Positions 14,481 through 32,500 of a DNA stretch of 64,000 nucleotides are shown piece by piece. Position 1 is the first letter of the stretch. Each line of letters starts with the position of its first letter. The position numbers were made by a program, and so were the translations under genes. Source of the DNA: Eledone cirrhosa (Eukaryota; Mollusca; Cephalopoda; Octopoda; Eledonidae); the NCBI GenBank assembly GCA_964016885.1, contig OZ024744.1, positions 73,494,810 to 73,558,809 of the forward strand, in the 5' to 3' direction. Under the pieces are notes generated by a model. That model had not been told where the DNA came from, made no database searches, and was given only the letters and a program-made list of their open reading frames with translations.

Positions 14481-17400
14481 CACAAACACTACCACCACAA
14501 ACACTACCACCACAAACACTACCACCACAAACACTACCACCACAAACACTACCACCACAAACACTACCACCACAAACACTACCATCACAAACACTACCAC
14601 CACAAACACTACCACCACAAACACTACCACCACAAACACTACCACCACAAACACTACCACCATAAACACTACCACCACAAACACTACCATCACAAACACT
14701 ACCAGCACAAACACTACCACCACAAACACTACCACCACAAACACTACCACCATAAACACTACCACCACAAACACTACCACCACAAAAACTACCACCACAA
14801 ACACTACCACCACAAACACTACCACCACAAACACTACCACCACAAACACTACCACCACAAACACTACCATTACAAACACTACCACCACAAACACTACCAC
14901 CACAAACACTACCACCACAAACACTACCATCACAACCACTACCACCACAAACACTACCACCACAAACACTACCACCACAAACACTACCACCACAAACACT
15001 ACCATCACAAACACTACCACCACAAACACTACCACCACAAAGACTACCACCACAAACACTACCATCACAACCATTACCACCGCAAACACTACCACCACAA
15101 ACACTACCACCACAAACACTACCACTACAAACACTACCACCCCAAACACTACCACCACAAACACTACCACCACAAACACTACTACTACAAACACTACCAC
15201 CACAAACACTACCACCACAAACACTACCACCACAAACACTACCACCACAACCACTACCACCACAAACACTACCACCACAAACACTACCACCACAAACACT
15301 ACCACCACAGACACTACCACCACAAACACTACCATCACAAACACTACCATCACAAACACTACCACCACAAACACTACCACCACAGACACTACCACCACAA
15401 ACACTACCATCACAAACACTACCATCCCAAACACTACCACCACAAACACTACCACCACAGACACTACCACCACAAACACTACCATCACAAACACTACCAT
15501 CACAAACACTACCACCACAAACACTACCACCACAGACACTACCACCACAAACACTACCATCACAAACACTACCATCACAAACACTACCACCACAAACACT
15601 ACCACCACAAACACTACCACCACCAACACTACCACCACAAACACTACCACCACAAACACTACCACCACAAACACTACCACCACAAACACTACCACCACAA
15701 ACACTACCACCACAAACTCTACCACCACAAACACTACCATCACAAACACTACCACCAAAAACGCTACCACCACAAACACTACCACCACAAACACTACCAC
15801 CATAAACACTACCATCACAAACACCACCACCACAAACACTACCACCACAAACACTACCATCACAAACACTACCACCACAAAAACTACCACCACAAACATT
15901 ACCACCACAAAAACTACCACCACAAACACTACCACCACAAATACTACCACCACAAACACTACCACTACAAACACTACCACCACAAACACTACCACCACAA
16001 ACACTACCACCACAGACACTACCACCACAAACACTACCATCACAAACACTACCATCACAAACACTACCACCACAAACACTACCACCTCAAACACTACCAC
16101 CACCAACACTACCACCACAAACACTACCACCACAAAAACTACCACCACAAACACTACCACCACAAACACTACCACCACAAACACTACCACCACAAACACT
16201 ACCATCACAAACACTTCCACCACAAACACTACCATCACAAACACTACCACCACAAACACTACCACGACAAACACTACCACCACAAACACTACCACCACAA
16301 ACACTACCATCACAAACCCCACCACCACAAACACTACCACCACAAACACTACCATCACAAACACTACCACCACAAAAACTACCACCACAAACATTACCAC
16401 CATAAAAACTACCACCACAAACACTACCACCACAAACACTACCACCACAAACACTACCACCACAAACACTACCACCACAACCACTACCACCACAAACACT
16501 ACCACGACAAACACTACCACCACAAACACTACCACCACAAACACTACCATCACAAACACCACCACCACAAACACTACCACCACAAACACTACCATCACAA
16601 ACACTACCACCACAAAAACTACCACCACAAACATTACCACCACAAAAACTACCACCACAAACACTACCACCACAAACACTACCACCACAAACACTACCAC
16701 CACAAACACTACCATCACAAACACTACCACGACAAACACTACCACCACAAACACTACCACCACAAACACTACCACCACAAACACTACCACCACAAACACT
16801 ACCACCACAAACACTACCACCACAAACACTACCACCACAAACACTACCATCACAAACACTACCACGACAAACACTACCACCACAAACACTACCACCACAA
16901 ACACTACCACCACAAACACTACCACCACAAACACTACCACCACAAACACTACCACCACAAACACTACCACCACAAACACTACCACCACAAACACTACCAC
17001 CACAAACACTACCACCACAAACACTACCACCACAAACACTACCACCACAAACACTACCACCACAAACACTACCACCACAAAGACTACCACCACAAACACT
17101 ACGACCACAAAGACTACCATCACAAACACTACCACCACAAACACTACCACCACAAAGACTACCACCACAACCACTACTACCACAAACACTACCACCACAA
17201 ACACTACCACCACAAACACTACCACCACAAACACTACCACCACAACCACTACCACCACAAACACTACCACCACAAACACTACCACCACAAACACTACCAC
17301 CACAAACACTACCACCACAAACACTACCACCACAACCACTACCACCACAAACACTACCACCACAAACACTACCACCACAAACACTACCACCACAAACACT

Positions 17401-19800
17401 ACCACCACAAACACTACCACCACAAACACTACCATCACAAACACTACCACCACAAAGACTACCACCACAAACACTACCACCACAACCACTACCACCACAA
17501 ACACTACCACCACAAACACTACCACCACAAACACTACCACCACAAAGACTACCACCACAAACACTACCACCACAAAGACTACCACCACAAACACTACCAC
17601 CACAAACACTACCACCACAAACACTACCACCACAAACACTACCACCACAAACACTACCACTACAAACACTACCACCACAAACACTACCATCACAAACACT
17701 ACCACCACAAACACTACCACCACAAACACTACCACCACAAACACTACCACCACAAACACTACCACCACAAAGACTACCACCACAAACACTACCACCACAA
17801 AGACTACCACCACAAACACTACCACCACAACCACTACCACCACAAACACTACCACCACAAACACTACCACCACAAACACTACCACCACAAAGACTACCAC
17901 CACAAACACTACCACCACAAAGACTACCACCACAAACACTACCACCACAAACACTACCACCACAAACACTACCACCACAAACACTACCACCACAAAGACT
18001 ACCACCACAAACACTACCACCACAAAGACTACCACCACAACCACTACCACCACAAACACTACCACCACAAACACTACCACCACAAACACTACCACCACAA
18101 ACACTACCACCACAAACACTACCACCACAAACACTACCATCACAAACACTACCATCACAAACACTACCACCACAAACATTACCACCATAAACACTACCAC
18201 CACAAACACTACCACCACAAACACTACCACTACAACCACTACCACCACAAACACTACCACCTCAAACACTACCATCACAAACACTACCAGCACAAACACT
18301 ACCAGCACAAACACTACCACCACAAACACTACCACCATAAACACTACCACCACAAACACTACCATCACAAACACTACCAGCACAAACACTACCACCACAA
18401 ACACTACCACCACAAACACTACCACCATAAACACTACCACCACAAACACTACCATCACAAACACTACCAGCACAAACACTACCACCACAAACACTACCAC
18501 CACAAACACTACCACCACAACCACTACCACCACAACCACTACCACCACAAACACTACCACCACAAACACTACCACCACAAACACTACCACCACAAACACT
18601 ACCATTACAAACACTACCACCACAAACACTACCACCACAAACACTACCACCACAAACACTACCATCACAACCACTACCACCACAAACACTACCACCACAA
18701 ACACTACCACCACAAACACTACCACCACAAACACTACCACCACAAACACTACCATCACAAACACTACCACCACAAACACTACCACCACAAAGACTACCAC
18801 CACAAACACTACCACCACAAACACTACCACCACAAATACTACCATCACAAACAGTACCACCACAAACACTACCACTACAACCACTACCACCACAAACACT
18901 ACCACCACAAACACTACCATCACAAACACTACCACCACAAACACTACCACTACAACCACTACCACCACAAAGACTACCACCACAAACACTACCACCACAA
19001 ACACTACCACCACAAACACTACCATCACAAACACTACCACCACAAACACTACCACCACAAACACTACCATCACAACCATTACCACCGCAAACACTACCAC
19101 CACAAACACTACCACCACAAACACTACCACTACAAACACTACCACCACAAACTCTACCACCACAAACACTACCACCACAAACACTACCGCTACAAACACT
19201 ACCACCACAAACACTACCACCACAAACACTACCACCACAAACACTACCACCACAACCACTACCACCACAAACACTACCACCACAAACACTACCACCACTA
19301 CCACTACCACCACAAACACTACCACCACAAACACTACCACCACAAACACTACCACCACAAACACTACCACCACAAACACTACCATCACAAACACTACCAC
19401 CACAAACACTACCACCACAAACACTACCACCACAAACACTACCACCACAAACACTACCACCACAACCACTACCACCACAAATACTACCATCACAAACACT
19501 ACCATCACAAACACTACCATCACAAACACTACCACCACAAACACTACCACCACAGACACTACCACCACAAACACTACCATCACAAACACTACCATCACAA
19601 ACACTACCACCACAAACACTACCACCACAGACACTACCACCACAAACACTACCATCACAAACACTACCATCACAAACACTACCACCACAAACACTACCAC
19701 CACAAACACTACCACCACAAACACTACCACCACAAACACTACCACCACAAACACTACCACCACAAACACTACCACCACAAACACTACCATCACAAACACT

Positions 19801-21780
19801 ACCACCAAAACACTACCACCACAAACACTACCACCACAAACACTACCACCACAAACACTACCATCACAAACACCACCACCACAAACACTACCACCACAAA
19901 CACTACCATCACAAACACTACCACCACAAAAACTACCACCACAAACATTACCACCACAAAAACTACCACCACAAACACTACCACCACAAATACTACCACC
20001 ACAAACACTACCACTACAAACACTACCACCACAAACACTACCACCACAAACACTACCACCACAGACACTACCACCACAAACACTACCATCACAAACACTA
20101 CCATCACAAACACTACCACCACAAACACTACCACCACAAACACTACCACCACCAACACTACCACCACAAACACTACCACCACAAACACTACCACCACAAA
20201 CACTACCACCACAAACACTACCACCACAAACACTACCACCACAACCACTACCACCACAAACACTACCATCACAAACACTACCACCACAAACACTACCATC
20301 ACAAACACTACCATCACAAACACTACCACAACAAACACTACCATCACAAACACTACCACCACAAACACTACCACGACAAACACTACCACCACAAACACTA
20401 CCACCACAAACACTACCATCACAAACACCACCACCACAAACACTAGCACCACAAACACTACCATCACAAACACTACCACCACAAAAACTACCACCACAAA
20501 CATTACCACCATAAAAACTACCACCACAAACACTACCACCACAAATACTACCACCACAAACACTACCACCACAAACACTACCACCACAACCACTACCACC
20601 ACAAACACTACCACGACAAACACTACCACCACAAACACTACCACCACAAACACTACCATCACAAACACCACCACCACAAACACTACCACCACAAACACTA
20701 CCATCACAAACACTACCACCACAAAAACTACCTCCACAAACATTACCACCACAAAAACTACCACCACAAACACTACCACCACAAACACTACCACCACAAC
20801 CACTACCACCACAAACACTACCACCACAAACACTACCACCACAAACACTACCATCACAAACACTACCATCACAAACACTACCATCACAAACACTACCACC
20901 ACAAACACTACCACCACAAACACTACCACCACAAACACTACCACCACAAACACTACCACCACAAACACTACCACCACAAACACTACCACCACAAAAACTA
21001 CCACCACAAACATTACCTCCACAAAAACTACCACCACAAACATTACCACCACAAAAACTACCACCACAAACACTACCACCACAAATACTACCACCACAAA
21101 CACTACCACTACAAACACTACCACCACAAACACTACCACCACAAACACTACCACCACAAACACTACCACCACAAACACTACCACCACAAACACTACCACC
21201 ACAAACACTACCACCACAAACACTACCATCACAAACACTACCATCACAAACACTACCATCACAAACACTACCACCACAAACACTACCACCACAAACACTA
21301 CCACCACAAACACTACCACCACAAAAACTACCACCACAAACATTACCACCACAAAAACTACCACCACAAACACTACCACCACAAATACTACCACCACAAA
21401 CACTACCACTACAAACACTACCACCACAAACACTACCACCACAAACACTACCACCACAAACACTACCACCACAAACACTACCACCACAAACACTACCACC
21501 ACAAACACTACCACCACAAACACTACCATCACAAACACTACCACCACAAACACTACCATCACAAACACTACCACCACAAACACTACCATCACAAACACTA
21601 CCACCACAAACACTACCACCACAACCACTACCACCACAAACACTACCACCACAAACACTACCACCACAAACACTACCACCACAAACACTACCACCACAAA
21701 CACTACCACCACAAACACCACCATCACAAACACTACCAGCAAAAACACTACCACCTCAAACACTACCACTACAACCACTA
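19801..21780. repeat. Higher-order block, copy 1 of a 4,785-bp spaced pair
   Basis: The block opens with a unique -1 unit (CCACCAAAACAC, about 19,801-19,812) and carries CACTAGCACC at 20,441, CATTACCTCC near 21,011 and CCAGCAAAAAC at 21,736. Each marker recurs exactly 4,785 bp (319 units) downstream. Confidence 0.86.
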
Positions 21781-24585
21781 CCACCACAAACACTACCACC
21801 ACAAACACTACCACTACAAACACTACCACCACAAACACTACCATCACAAACACTACCATCACAAACACTACCACCACAAACAGTACCACCAGAAACACTA
21901 CCACCACAAACACCACCATCACAAACACTACCACCACAAAGACTACCATCACAAACACTACCACCACAAACACTACCACCTCAAACACTACCACTACAAC
22001 CACTACCACCACAAAACACTACCACCACAACCACTACCACCACAAACACTACCACCACAAACACTACCACCACAAACACTACCACCTCAAACACTACCAC
22101 TACAACCACTACCACCACAAACACTACCACTACAACCACTACCACCACAAACACTACCACCACAAACACTACCACCACAAACACTACCACCACAAACACT
22201 ACCACCACAAACACTACCACCACAAACACTACCACCACAAACACTACCACTACAAACACTACCACCACAAACACTACCACGACAAACACTACCACCACAA
22301 ACACTACCACCACAAACACTACCACCACAAACACTACCACCACAAACACTACCACCACAAACACTACCACCACAAACACTATCACCACAAACACTACCAT
22401 CACAAACACTACCACCTCAAACACTACAACTACAACCACTACCACCACAAACACTACCACCACAAACACTACCACCACAACCACTACCACCACAAACACT
22501 ACCACCACAAACACTACCACCACAAACACTACCACCACAAACACTACCACCACAACCACTACCACCACAAACACTACCACCACAAACACTACCACCACAA
22601 ACACTACCACCACAAACACTACCACCACAAACACTACCACCACAAACACTACCACCACAAACACTACCACCACAACCACTACCACCACAAACACTACCAC
22701 CACAAACACTACCACCACAACCACTACCACCACAAACACTACCACCACAAACACTACCACCACAAACACTACCACCACAACCACTACCACCACAAACACT
22801 ACCACCACAAACACTACCACCACAAACACTACCATTACAAACACTACCACCACAAACACTACCACCACAAACACTACCACCACAAACACTACCATCACAA
22901 CCACTACCACCACAAACACTACCACCACAAACACTACCACCACAAACACTACCACCACAAACACTACCACCACAAACACTACCATCACAAACACTACCAC
23001 CACAAACACTACCACCACAAAGACTACCACCACAAACACTACCATCACAACCATTACCACCGCAAACATTACCACCACAAACACTACTACCACAAACACT
23101 ACCACTACAAACACTACCACCACAAACACTACCACCACAAACACTACCACCACAAACACTACCACTACAAACACTACCACCACAAACACTACCACCACAA
23201 ACACTACCACCACAAACACTACCACCACAACCACTACCACCACAAACACTACCACCACAAACACTACCACCACAACCACTACCACCACAAACACTACCAC
23301 CACAAACACTACCACCACAAACACTACCACCACAAACACTACCACCACAAACACTACCATCACAAACACTACCACCACAAACACTACCACCACAAACACT
23401 ACCACCACAAACACTACCACCACAAACACTACCACCACAAACACTACCACCACAAACACTACCACCACAACCACTACCACCACAAATACTACCATCACAA
23501 ACACTACCATCACAAACACTACCATCACAAACACTACCACCACAAACACTACCACCACAGACACTACCACCACAAACACTACCATCACAAACACTACCAT
23601 CACAAACACTACCACCACAAACACTACCACCACAGACACTACCACCACAAACACTACCACCACAAACACTACCACCACAAACACTACCACCACAAACACT
23701 ACCACCACAAACACTACCATCACAAACACTACCACCACAAACACTACCACCACAAAGACTACCACCACAAACACTACCATCACAACCATTACCACCGCAA
23801 ACACTACCACCACAAACACTACTACCACAAACACTACCACTACAAACACTACCACCACAAACACTACCACCACAAACACTACCACCACAAACACTACCAC
23901 TACAAACACTACCACCACAAACACTACCACCACGAACACTACCACCACAAACACTACCACCACAACCACTACCACCACAAACACTACCACCACAAACACT
24001 ACCACCACAACCACTACCACCACAAACACTACCACCACAAACACTACTACCACAAACACTACCACCACAAACACTACCACCACAAACACTACCATCACAA
24101 ACACTACCACCACAAACACTACCACCACAAACACTACCACCACAAACACTACCACCACAAACACTACCACCACAAACACTACCACCACAAACACTACCAC
24201 CACAACCACTACCACCACAAATACTACCATCACAAACACTACCATCACAAACACTACCATCACAAACACTACCACCACAAACACTACCACCACAGACACT
24301 ACCACCACAAACACTACCATCACAAACACTACCACCACAGACACTACCACCACAAACACTACCATCACAAACACTACCATCACAAACACTACCACCACAA
24401 ACACTACCACCACAGACACTACCACCACAAACACTACCATCACAAACACTACCATCACAAACACTACCACCACAAACACTACCACCACAAACACTACCAC
24501 CACAAACACTACCACCACAAACACTACCACCACAAACACTACCACCACAAACACTACCACCACAAACACTACCATCACAAACACT

Positions 24586-26565
24586 ACCACCAAAACACTA
24601 CCACCACAAACACTACCACCACAAACACTACCACCACAAACACTACCATCACAAACACCACCACCACAAACACTACCACCACAAACACTACCATCACAAA
24701 CACTACCACCACAAAAACTACCACCACAAACATTACCACCACAAAAACTACCACCACAAACACTACCACCACAAATACTACCACCACAAACACTACCACT
24801 ACAAACACTACCACCACAAACACTACCACCACAAACACTACCACCACAGACACTACCACCACAAACACTACCATCACAAACACTACCATCACAAACACTA
24901 CCACCACAAACACTACCACCACAAACACTACCACCACCAACACTACCACCACAAACACTACCACCACAAACACTACCACCACAAACACTACCACCACAAA
25001 CACTACCACCACAAACACTACCACCACAACCACTACCACCACAAACACTACCATCACAAACACTACCACCACAAACACTACCATCACAAACACTACCATC
25101 ACAAACACTACCACCACAAACACTACCATCACAAACACTACCACCACAAACACTACCACGACAAACACTACCACCACAAACACTACCACCACAAACACTA
25201 CCATCACAAACACCACCACCACAAACACTAGCACCACAAACACTACCATCACAAACACTACCACCACAAAAACTACCACCACAAACATTACCACCATAAA
25301 AACTACCACCACAAACACTACCACCACAAATACTACCACCACAAACACTACCACCACAAACACTACCACCACAACCACTACCACCACAAACACTACCACG
25401 ACAAACACTACCACCACAAACACTACCACCACAAACACTACCATCACAAACACCACCACCACAAACACTACCACCACAAACACTACCATCACAAACACTA
25501 CCACCACAAAAACTACCTCCACAAACATTACCACCACAAAAACTACCACCACAAACACTACCACCACAAACACTACCACCACAACCACTACCACCACAAA
25601 CACTACCACCACAAACACTACCACCACAAACACTACCATCACAAACACTACCATCACAAACACTACCATCACAAACACTACCACCACAAACACTACCACC
25701 ACAAACACTACCACCACAAACACTACCACCACAAACACTACCACCACAAACACTACCACCACAAACACTACCACCACAAAAACTACCACCACAAACATTA
25801 CCTCCACAAAAACTACCACCACAAACATTACCACCACAAAAACTACCACCACAAACACTACCACCACAAATACTACCACCACAAACACTACCACTACAAA
25901 CACTACCACCACAAACACTACCACCACAAACACTACCACCACAAACACTACCACCACAAACACTACCACCACAAACACTACCACCACAAACACTACCACC
26001 ACAAACACTACCATCACAAACACTACCATCACAAACACTACCATCACAAACACTACCACCACAAACACTACCACCACAAACACTACCACCACAAACACTA
26101 CCACCACAAAAACTACCACCACAAACATTACCACCACAAAAACTACCACCACAAACACTACCACCACAAATACTACCACCACAAACACTACCACTACAAA
26201 CACTACCACCACAAACACTACCACCACAAACACTACCACCACAAACACTACCACCACAAACACTACCACCACAAACACTACCACCACAAACACTACCACC
26301 ACAAACACTACCATCACAAACACTACCACCACAAACACTACCATCACAAACACTACCACCACAAACACTACCATCACAAACACTACCACCACAAACACTA
26401 CCACCACAACCACTACCACCACAAACACTACCACCACAAACACTACCACCACAAACACTACCACCACAAACACTACCACCACAAACACTACCACCACAAA
26501 CACCACCATCACAAACACTACCAGCAAAAACACTACCACCTCAAACACTACCACTACAACCACTA
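24586..26565. repeat. Higher-order block, copy 2 of the 4,785-bp spaced pair
   Basis: It repeats the -1 unit (24,586-24,597), CACTAGCACC (G at 25,231), CATTACCTCC (25,796) and CCAGCAAAAAC (26,521). Part of it is copied again 1,335 bp (89 units) further on: CATTACCTCC at 27,131 and CCAGCAAAAAC at 27,856, with an extra CCAGCAAAAAC at 26,776 (255 bp). Confidence 0.85.
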
Positions 26566-29500
26566 CCACCACAAACACTACCACCACAAACACTACCACT
26601 ACAAACACTACCACCACAAACACTACCACCACAAACACTACCACCACAAACACTACCACCACAAACACTACCACCACAAACACTACCACCACAAACACTA
26701 CCACCACAAACACCACCATCACAAACACTACCACCACAAACACTACCACCACAAACACCACCATCACAAACACTACCAGCAAAAACACTACCACCTCAAA
26801 CACTACCACTACAACCACTACCACCACAAACACTACCACCACAAACACTACCACTACAAACACTACCACCACAAACACTACCACCACAAACACTACCACC
26901 ACAAACACTACCACCACAAACACTACCACCACAAACACTACCACCACAAACACTACCACCACAAACACTACCATCACAAACACTACCATCACAAACACTA
27001 CCATCACAAACACTACCACCACAAACACTACCACCACAAACACTACCACCACAAACACTACCACCACAAACACTACCACCACAAACACTACCACCACAAA
27101 CACTACCACCACAAAAACTACCACCACAAACATTACCTCCACAAAAACTACCACCACAAACATTACCACCACAAAAACTACCACCACAAACACTACCACC
27201 ACAAATACTACCACCACAAACACTACCACTACAAACACTACCACCACAAACACTACCACCACAAACACTACCACCACAAACACTACCACCACAAACACTA
27301 CCACCACAAACACTACCACCACAAACACTACCACCACAAACACTACCATCACAAACACTACCATCACAAACACTACCATCACAAACACTACCACCACAAA
27401 CACTACCACCACAAACACTACCACCACAAACACTACCACCACAAAAACTACCACCACAAACATTACCACCACAAAAACTACCACCACAAACACTACCACC
27501 ACAAATACTACCACCACAAACACTACCACTACAAACACTACCACCACAAACACTACCACCACAAACACTACCACCACAAACACTACCACCACAAACACTA
27601 CCACCACAAACACTACCACCACAAACACTACCACCACAAACACTACCATCACAAACACTACCACCACAAACACTACCATCACAAACACTACCACCACAAA
27701 CACTACCATCACAAACACTACCACCACAAACACTACCACCACAACCACTACCACCACAAACACTACCACCACAAACACTACCACCACAAACACTACCACC
27801 ACAAACACTACCACCACAAACACTACCACCACAAACACCACCATCACAAACACTACCAGCAAAAACACTACCACCTCAAACACTACCACTACAACCACTA
27901 CCACCACAAACACTACCACCACAAACACTACCACTACAAACACTACCACCACAAACACTACCACCACAAACACTACCACCACAAACACTACCACCACAAA
28001 CACTACCACTACAAACACTACCACCACAAACACTACCACCACAAACACTACCACCACAAACACTACCACCACAAACACTACCACCACAAACACTACCACC
28101 ACAAACACTACCATCACAAACACTACCATCACAAACACTACCATCACAAACACTACCACCACAAACAGTACCACCAGAAACACTACCACCACAAACACCA
28201 CCATCACAAACACTACCACCACAAAGACTACCATCACAAACACTACCACCACAAACACTACCACCACAAACACTACCACTACAAACACTACCACCACAAA
28301 CACTACCACGACAAACACTACCACCACAAACACTACCACCACAAACACTACCACCACAAACACTACCACCACAAACACTACCATCACAAACACTACCATC
28401 ACAAACACTACCATCACAAACACTACCACCACAAACAGTACCACCAGAAACACTACCACCACAAACACCACCATCACAAACACTACCACCACAAAGACTA
28501 CCATCACAAACACTACCACCACAAACACTACCACCACAAACACTACCACTACAAACACTACCACCACAAACACTACCACGACAAACACTACCACCACAAA
28601 CACTACCACCACAAACACTACCACCACAAACACTACCACCACAAACACTACCACCACAAACACTACCACCACAAACACTATCACCACAAACACTACCATC
28701 ACAAACACTACCACCTCAAACACTACAACTACAACCACTACCACCACAAACACTACCACCACAAACACTACCACCACAACCACTACCACCACAAACACTA
28801 CCACCACAAACACTACCACCACAAACACTACCACCACAAACACTACCACCACAACCACTACCACCACAAACACTACCACCACAAACACTACCACCACAAA
28901 CACTACCACCACAAACACTACCACCACAAACACTACCACCACAAACACTACCACCACAAACACTACCACCACAACCACTACCACCACAAACACTACCACC
29001 ACAAACACTACCACCACAACCACTACCACCACAAACACTACCACCACAAACACTACCACCACAAACACTACCACCACAAACACTACCACCACAAACACTA
29101 CCACCACAAACACTACCACCACAAACACTACCATTACAAACACTACCACCACAAACACTACCACCACAAACACTACCACCACAAACACTACCATCACAAC
29201 CACTACCACCACAAACACTACCACCACAAACACTACCACCACAAACACTACCACCACAAACACTACCACCACAAACACTACCATCACAAACACTACCACC
29301 ACAAACACTACCACCACAAAGACTACCACCACAAACACTACCATCACAACCATTACCACCGCAAACATTACCACCACAAACACTACTACCACAAACACTA
29401 CCACTACAAACACTACCACCACAAACACTACCACCACAAACACTACCACCACAAACACTACCACTACAAACACTACCACCACAAACACTACCACCACAAA

Positions 29501-32500
29501 CACTACCACCACAAACACTACCACCACAACCACTACCACCACAAACACTACCACCACAAACACTACCACCACAAACACTACCACCACAAACACTACCACC
29601 ACAAACACTACCACCACAACCACTACCACCACAAATACTACCATCACAAACACTACCATCACAAACACTACCATCACAAACACTACCACCACAAACACTA
29701 CCACCACAACCACTACCACCACAAACACTACCATCACAAACACTACCACCACAACCACTACCACCACAAACACTACCATCACAAACACTACCATCACAAC
29801 CACTACCACCACAAACACTACCACCACAAACACTACCACCACAAACACTACCACCACAAACACTACCACCACAAACACTACCATCACAAACACTACCACC
29901 ACAAACACTACCACCACAAAGACTACCACCACAAACACTACCATCACAACCATTACCACCGCAAACACTACCACCACAAACACTACTACCACAAACACTA
30001 CCACTACAAACACTACCACCACAAACACTACCACCACAAACACTACCACCACAAACACTACCACTACAAACACTACCACCACAAACACTACCACCACAAA
30101 CACTACCACCACAAACACTACCACCACAACCACTACCACCACAAACACTACCACCACAAACACTACCACCACAACCACTACCACCACAAACACTACCACC
30201 ACAAACACTACTACCACAAACACTACCACCACAAACACTACCACCACAAACACTACCACCACAAACACTACCACCACAAACACTACCACCACAACCACTA
30301 CCACCACAAATACTACCATCACAAACACTACCATCACAAACACTACCATCACAAACACTACCACCACAAACACTACCACCACAGACACTACCACCACAAA
30401 CACTACCATCACAAACACTACCATCACAAACACTACCACCACAAACACTACCACCACAGACACTACCACCACAAACACTACCATCACAAACACTACCATC
30501 ACAAACACTACCACCACAAACACTACCACCACAAACACTACCACCACCAACACTACCACGACAAACACTACCACCACAAACACTACCACCACAAACACTA
30601 CCACCACAAACACTACCACCACAAACACTACCACCACAAACACTACCACCACAAACACTTCCATCACAAACACTACCACCAAAAACACTACCACCACAAA
30701 CACTACCACCACAAACACTACCACCACAAACACTACCATCACAAACACCACCACCACAAACACTACCACCACAAACACTACCATCACAAACACTACCACC
30801 ACAAAAACTACCACCACGAACATTACCACCACAAAAACTACCACCACAAACACTACCACCACAAATACTACCACCACAAACACTACCACTACAAACACTA
30901 CCACCACAAACACTACCACCACAAACACTACCACCACAGACACTACCACCACAAACACTACCATCACAAACACTACCATCACAAACACTACCACCACAAA
31001 CACTACCACCACAAACACTACCACCACCAACACTACCACCACAAACACTACCACCACAAACACTACCACCACAAACACTACCACCACAAACACTACCACC
31101 ACAAACACTACCATCACAAAAACCACCACCACAAACACTACCACCACAAACACTACCATCACAAACACTACCACCACAAAAACTACCACCACAAACATTA
31201 CCACCATAAAAACTACCACCACAAACACTACCACCACAAATACTACCACCACAAACACTACCACCACAAACACTACCACCACAACCACTACCACCACAAA
31301 CACTACCACGACAAACACTACCACCAAAAACACTACCACCACAAACACTACCATCACAAACACCACCACCACAAACACTACCACCACAAACACTACCATC
31401 ACAAACACTACCACCACAAACACCACCACCACAAACACTACCACCACAAACACTACCACCACAAACACTACCACCACAACCACTACCACCACAAAAACTA
31501 CCTCCACAAACATTACCACCACAAAAACTACCACCACAAACACTACCACCACAAACACTACCACCACAACCACTACCACCACAAACACTACCACCACAAA
31601 CACTACCACCACAAACACTACCATCACAAACACTACCATCACAAACACTACCATCACAAACACTACCACCACAAACACTACCACCACAAACACTACCACC
31701 ACAAACACTACCACCACAAACACTACCACCACAAACACTACCACCACAAAAACTACCACCACAAACATTACCTCCACAAAAACTACCACCACAAACATTA
31801 CCACCACAAAAACTACCACCACAAACACTACCACCACAAATACTACCACCACAAACACTACCACTACAAACACTACCACCACAAACACTACCACCACAAA
31901 CACTACCACCACAAACACTACCACCACAAACACTACCACCACAAACACTACCACCACAAACACTACCACCACAAACACTACCACCACAAACACTACCACC
32001 ACAAACACTACCACCACAAACACTACCACCACAAACACTACCACCACAAACACTATCACCACAAACACTACCATCACAAACACTACCACCTCAAACACTA
32101 CAACTACAACCACTACCACCACAAACACTACCACCACAAACACTACCACCACAACCACTACCACCACAAACACTACCACCACAAACACTACCACCACAAA
32201 CACTACCACCACAAACACTACCACCACAACCACTACCACCACAAACACTACCACCACAAACACTACCACCACAAACACTACCACCACAAACACTACCACC
32301 ACAAACACTACCACCACAAACACTACCACCACAAACACTACCACCACAACCACTACCACCACAAACACTACCACCACAAACACTACCACCACAACCACTA
32401 CCACCACAAACACTACCACCACAAACACTACCACCACAAACACTACCACCACAAACACTACCACTACCACCACTACCACCACAAACACTACCACTACAAA

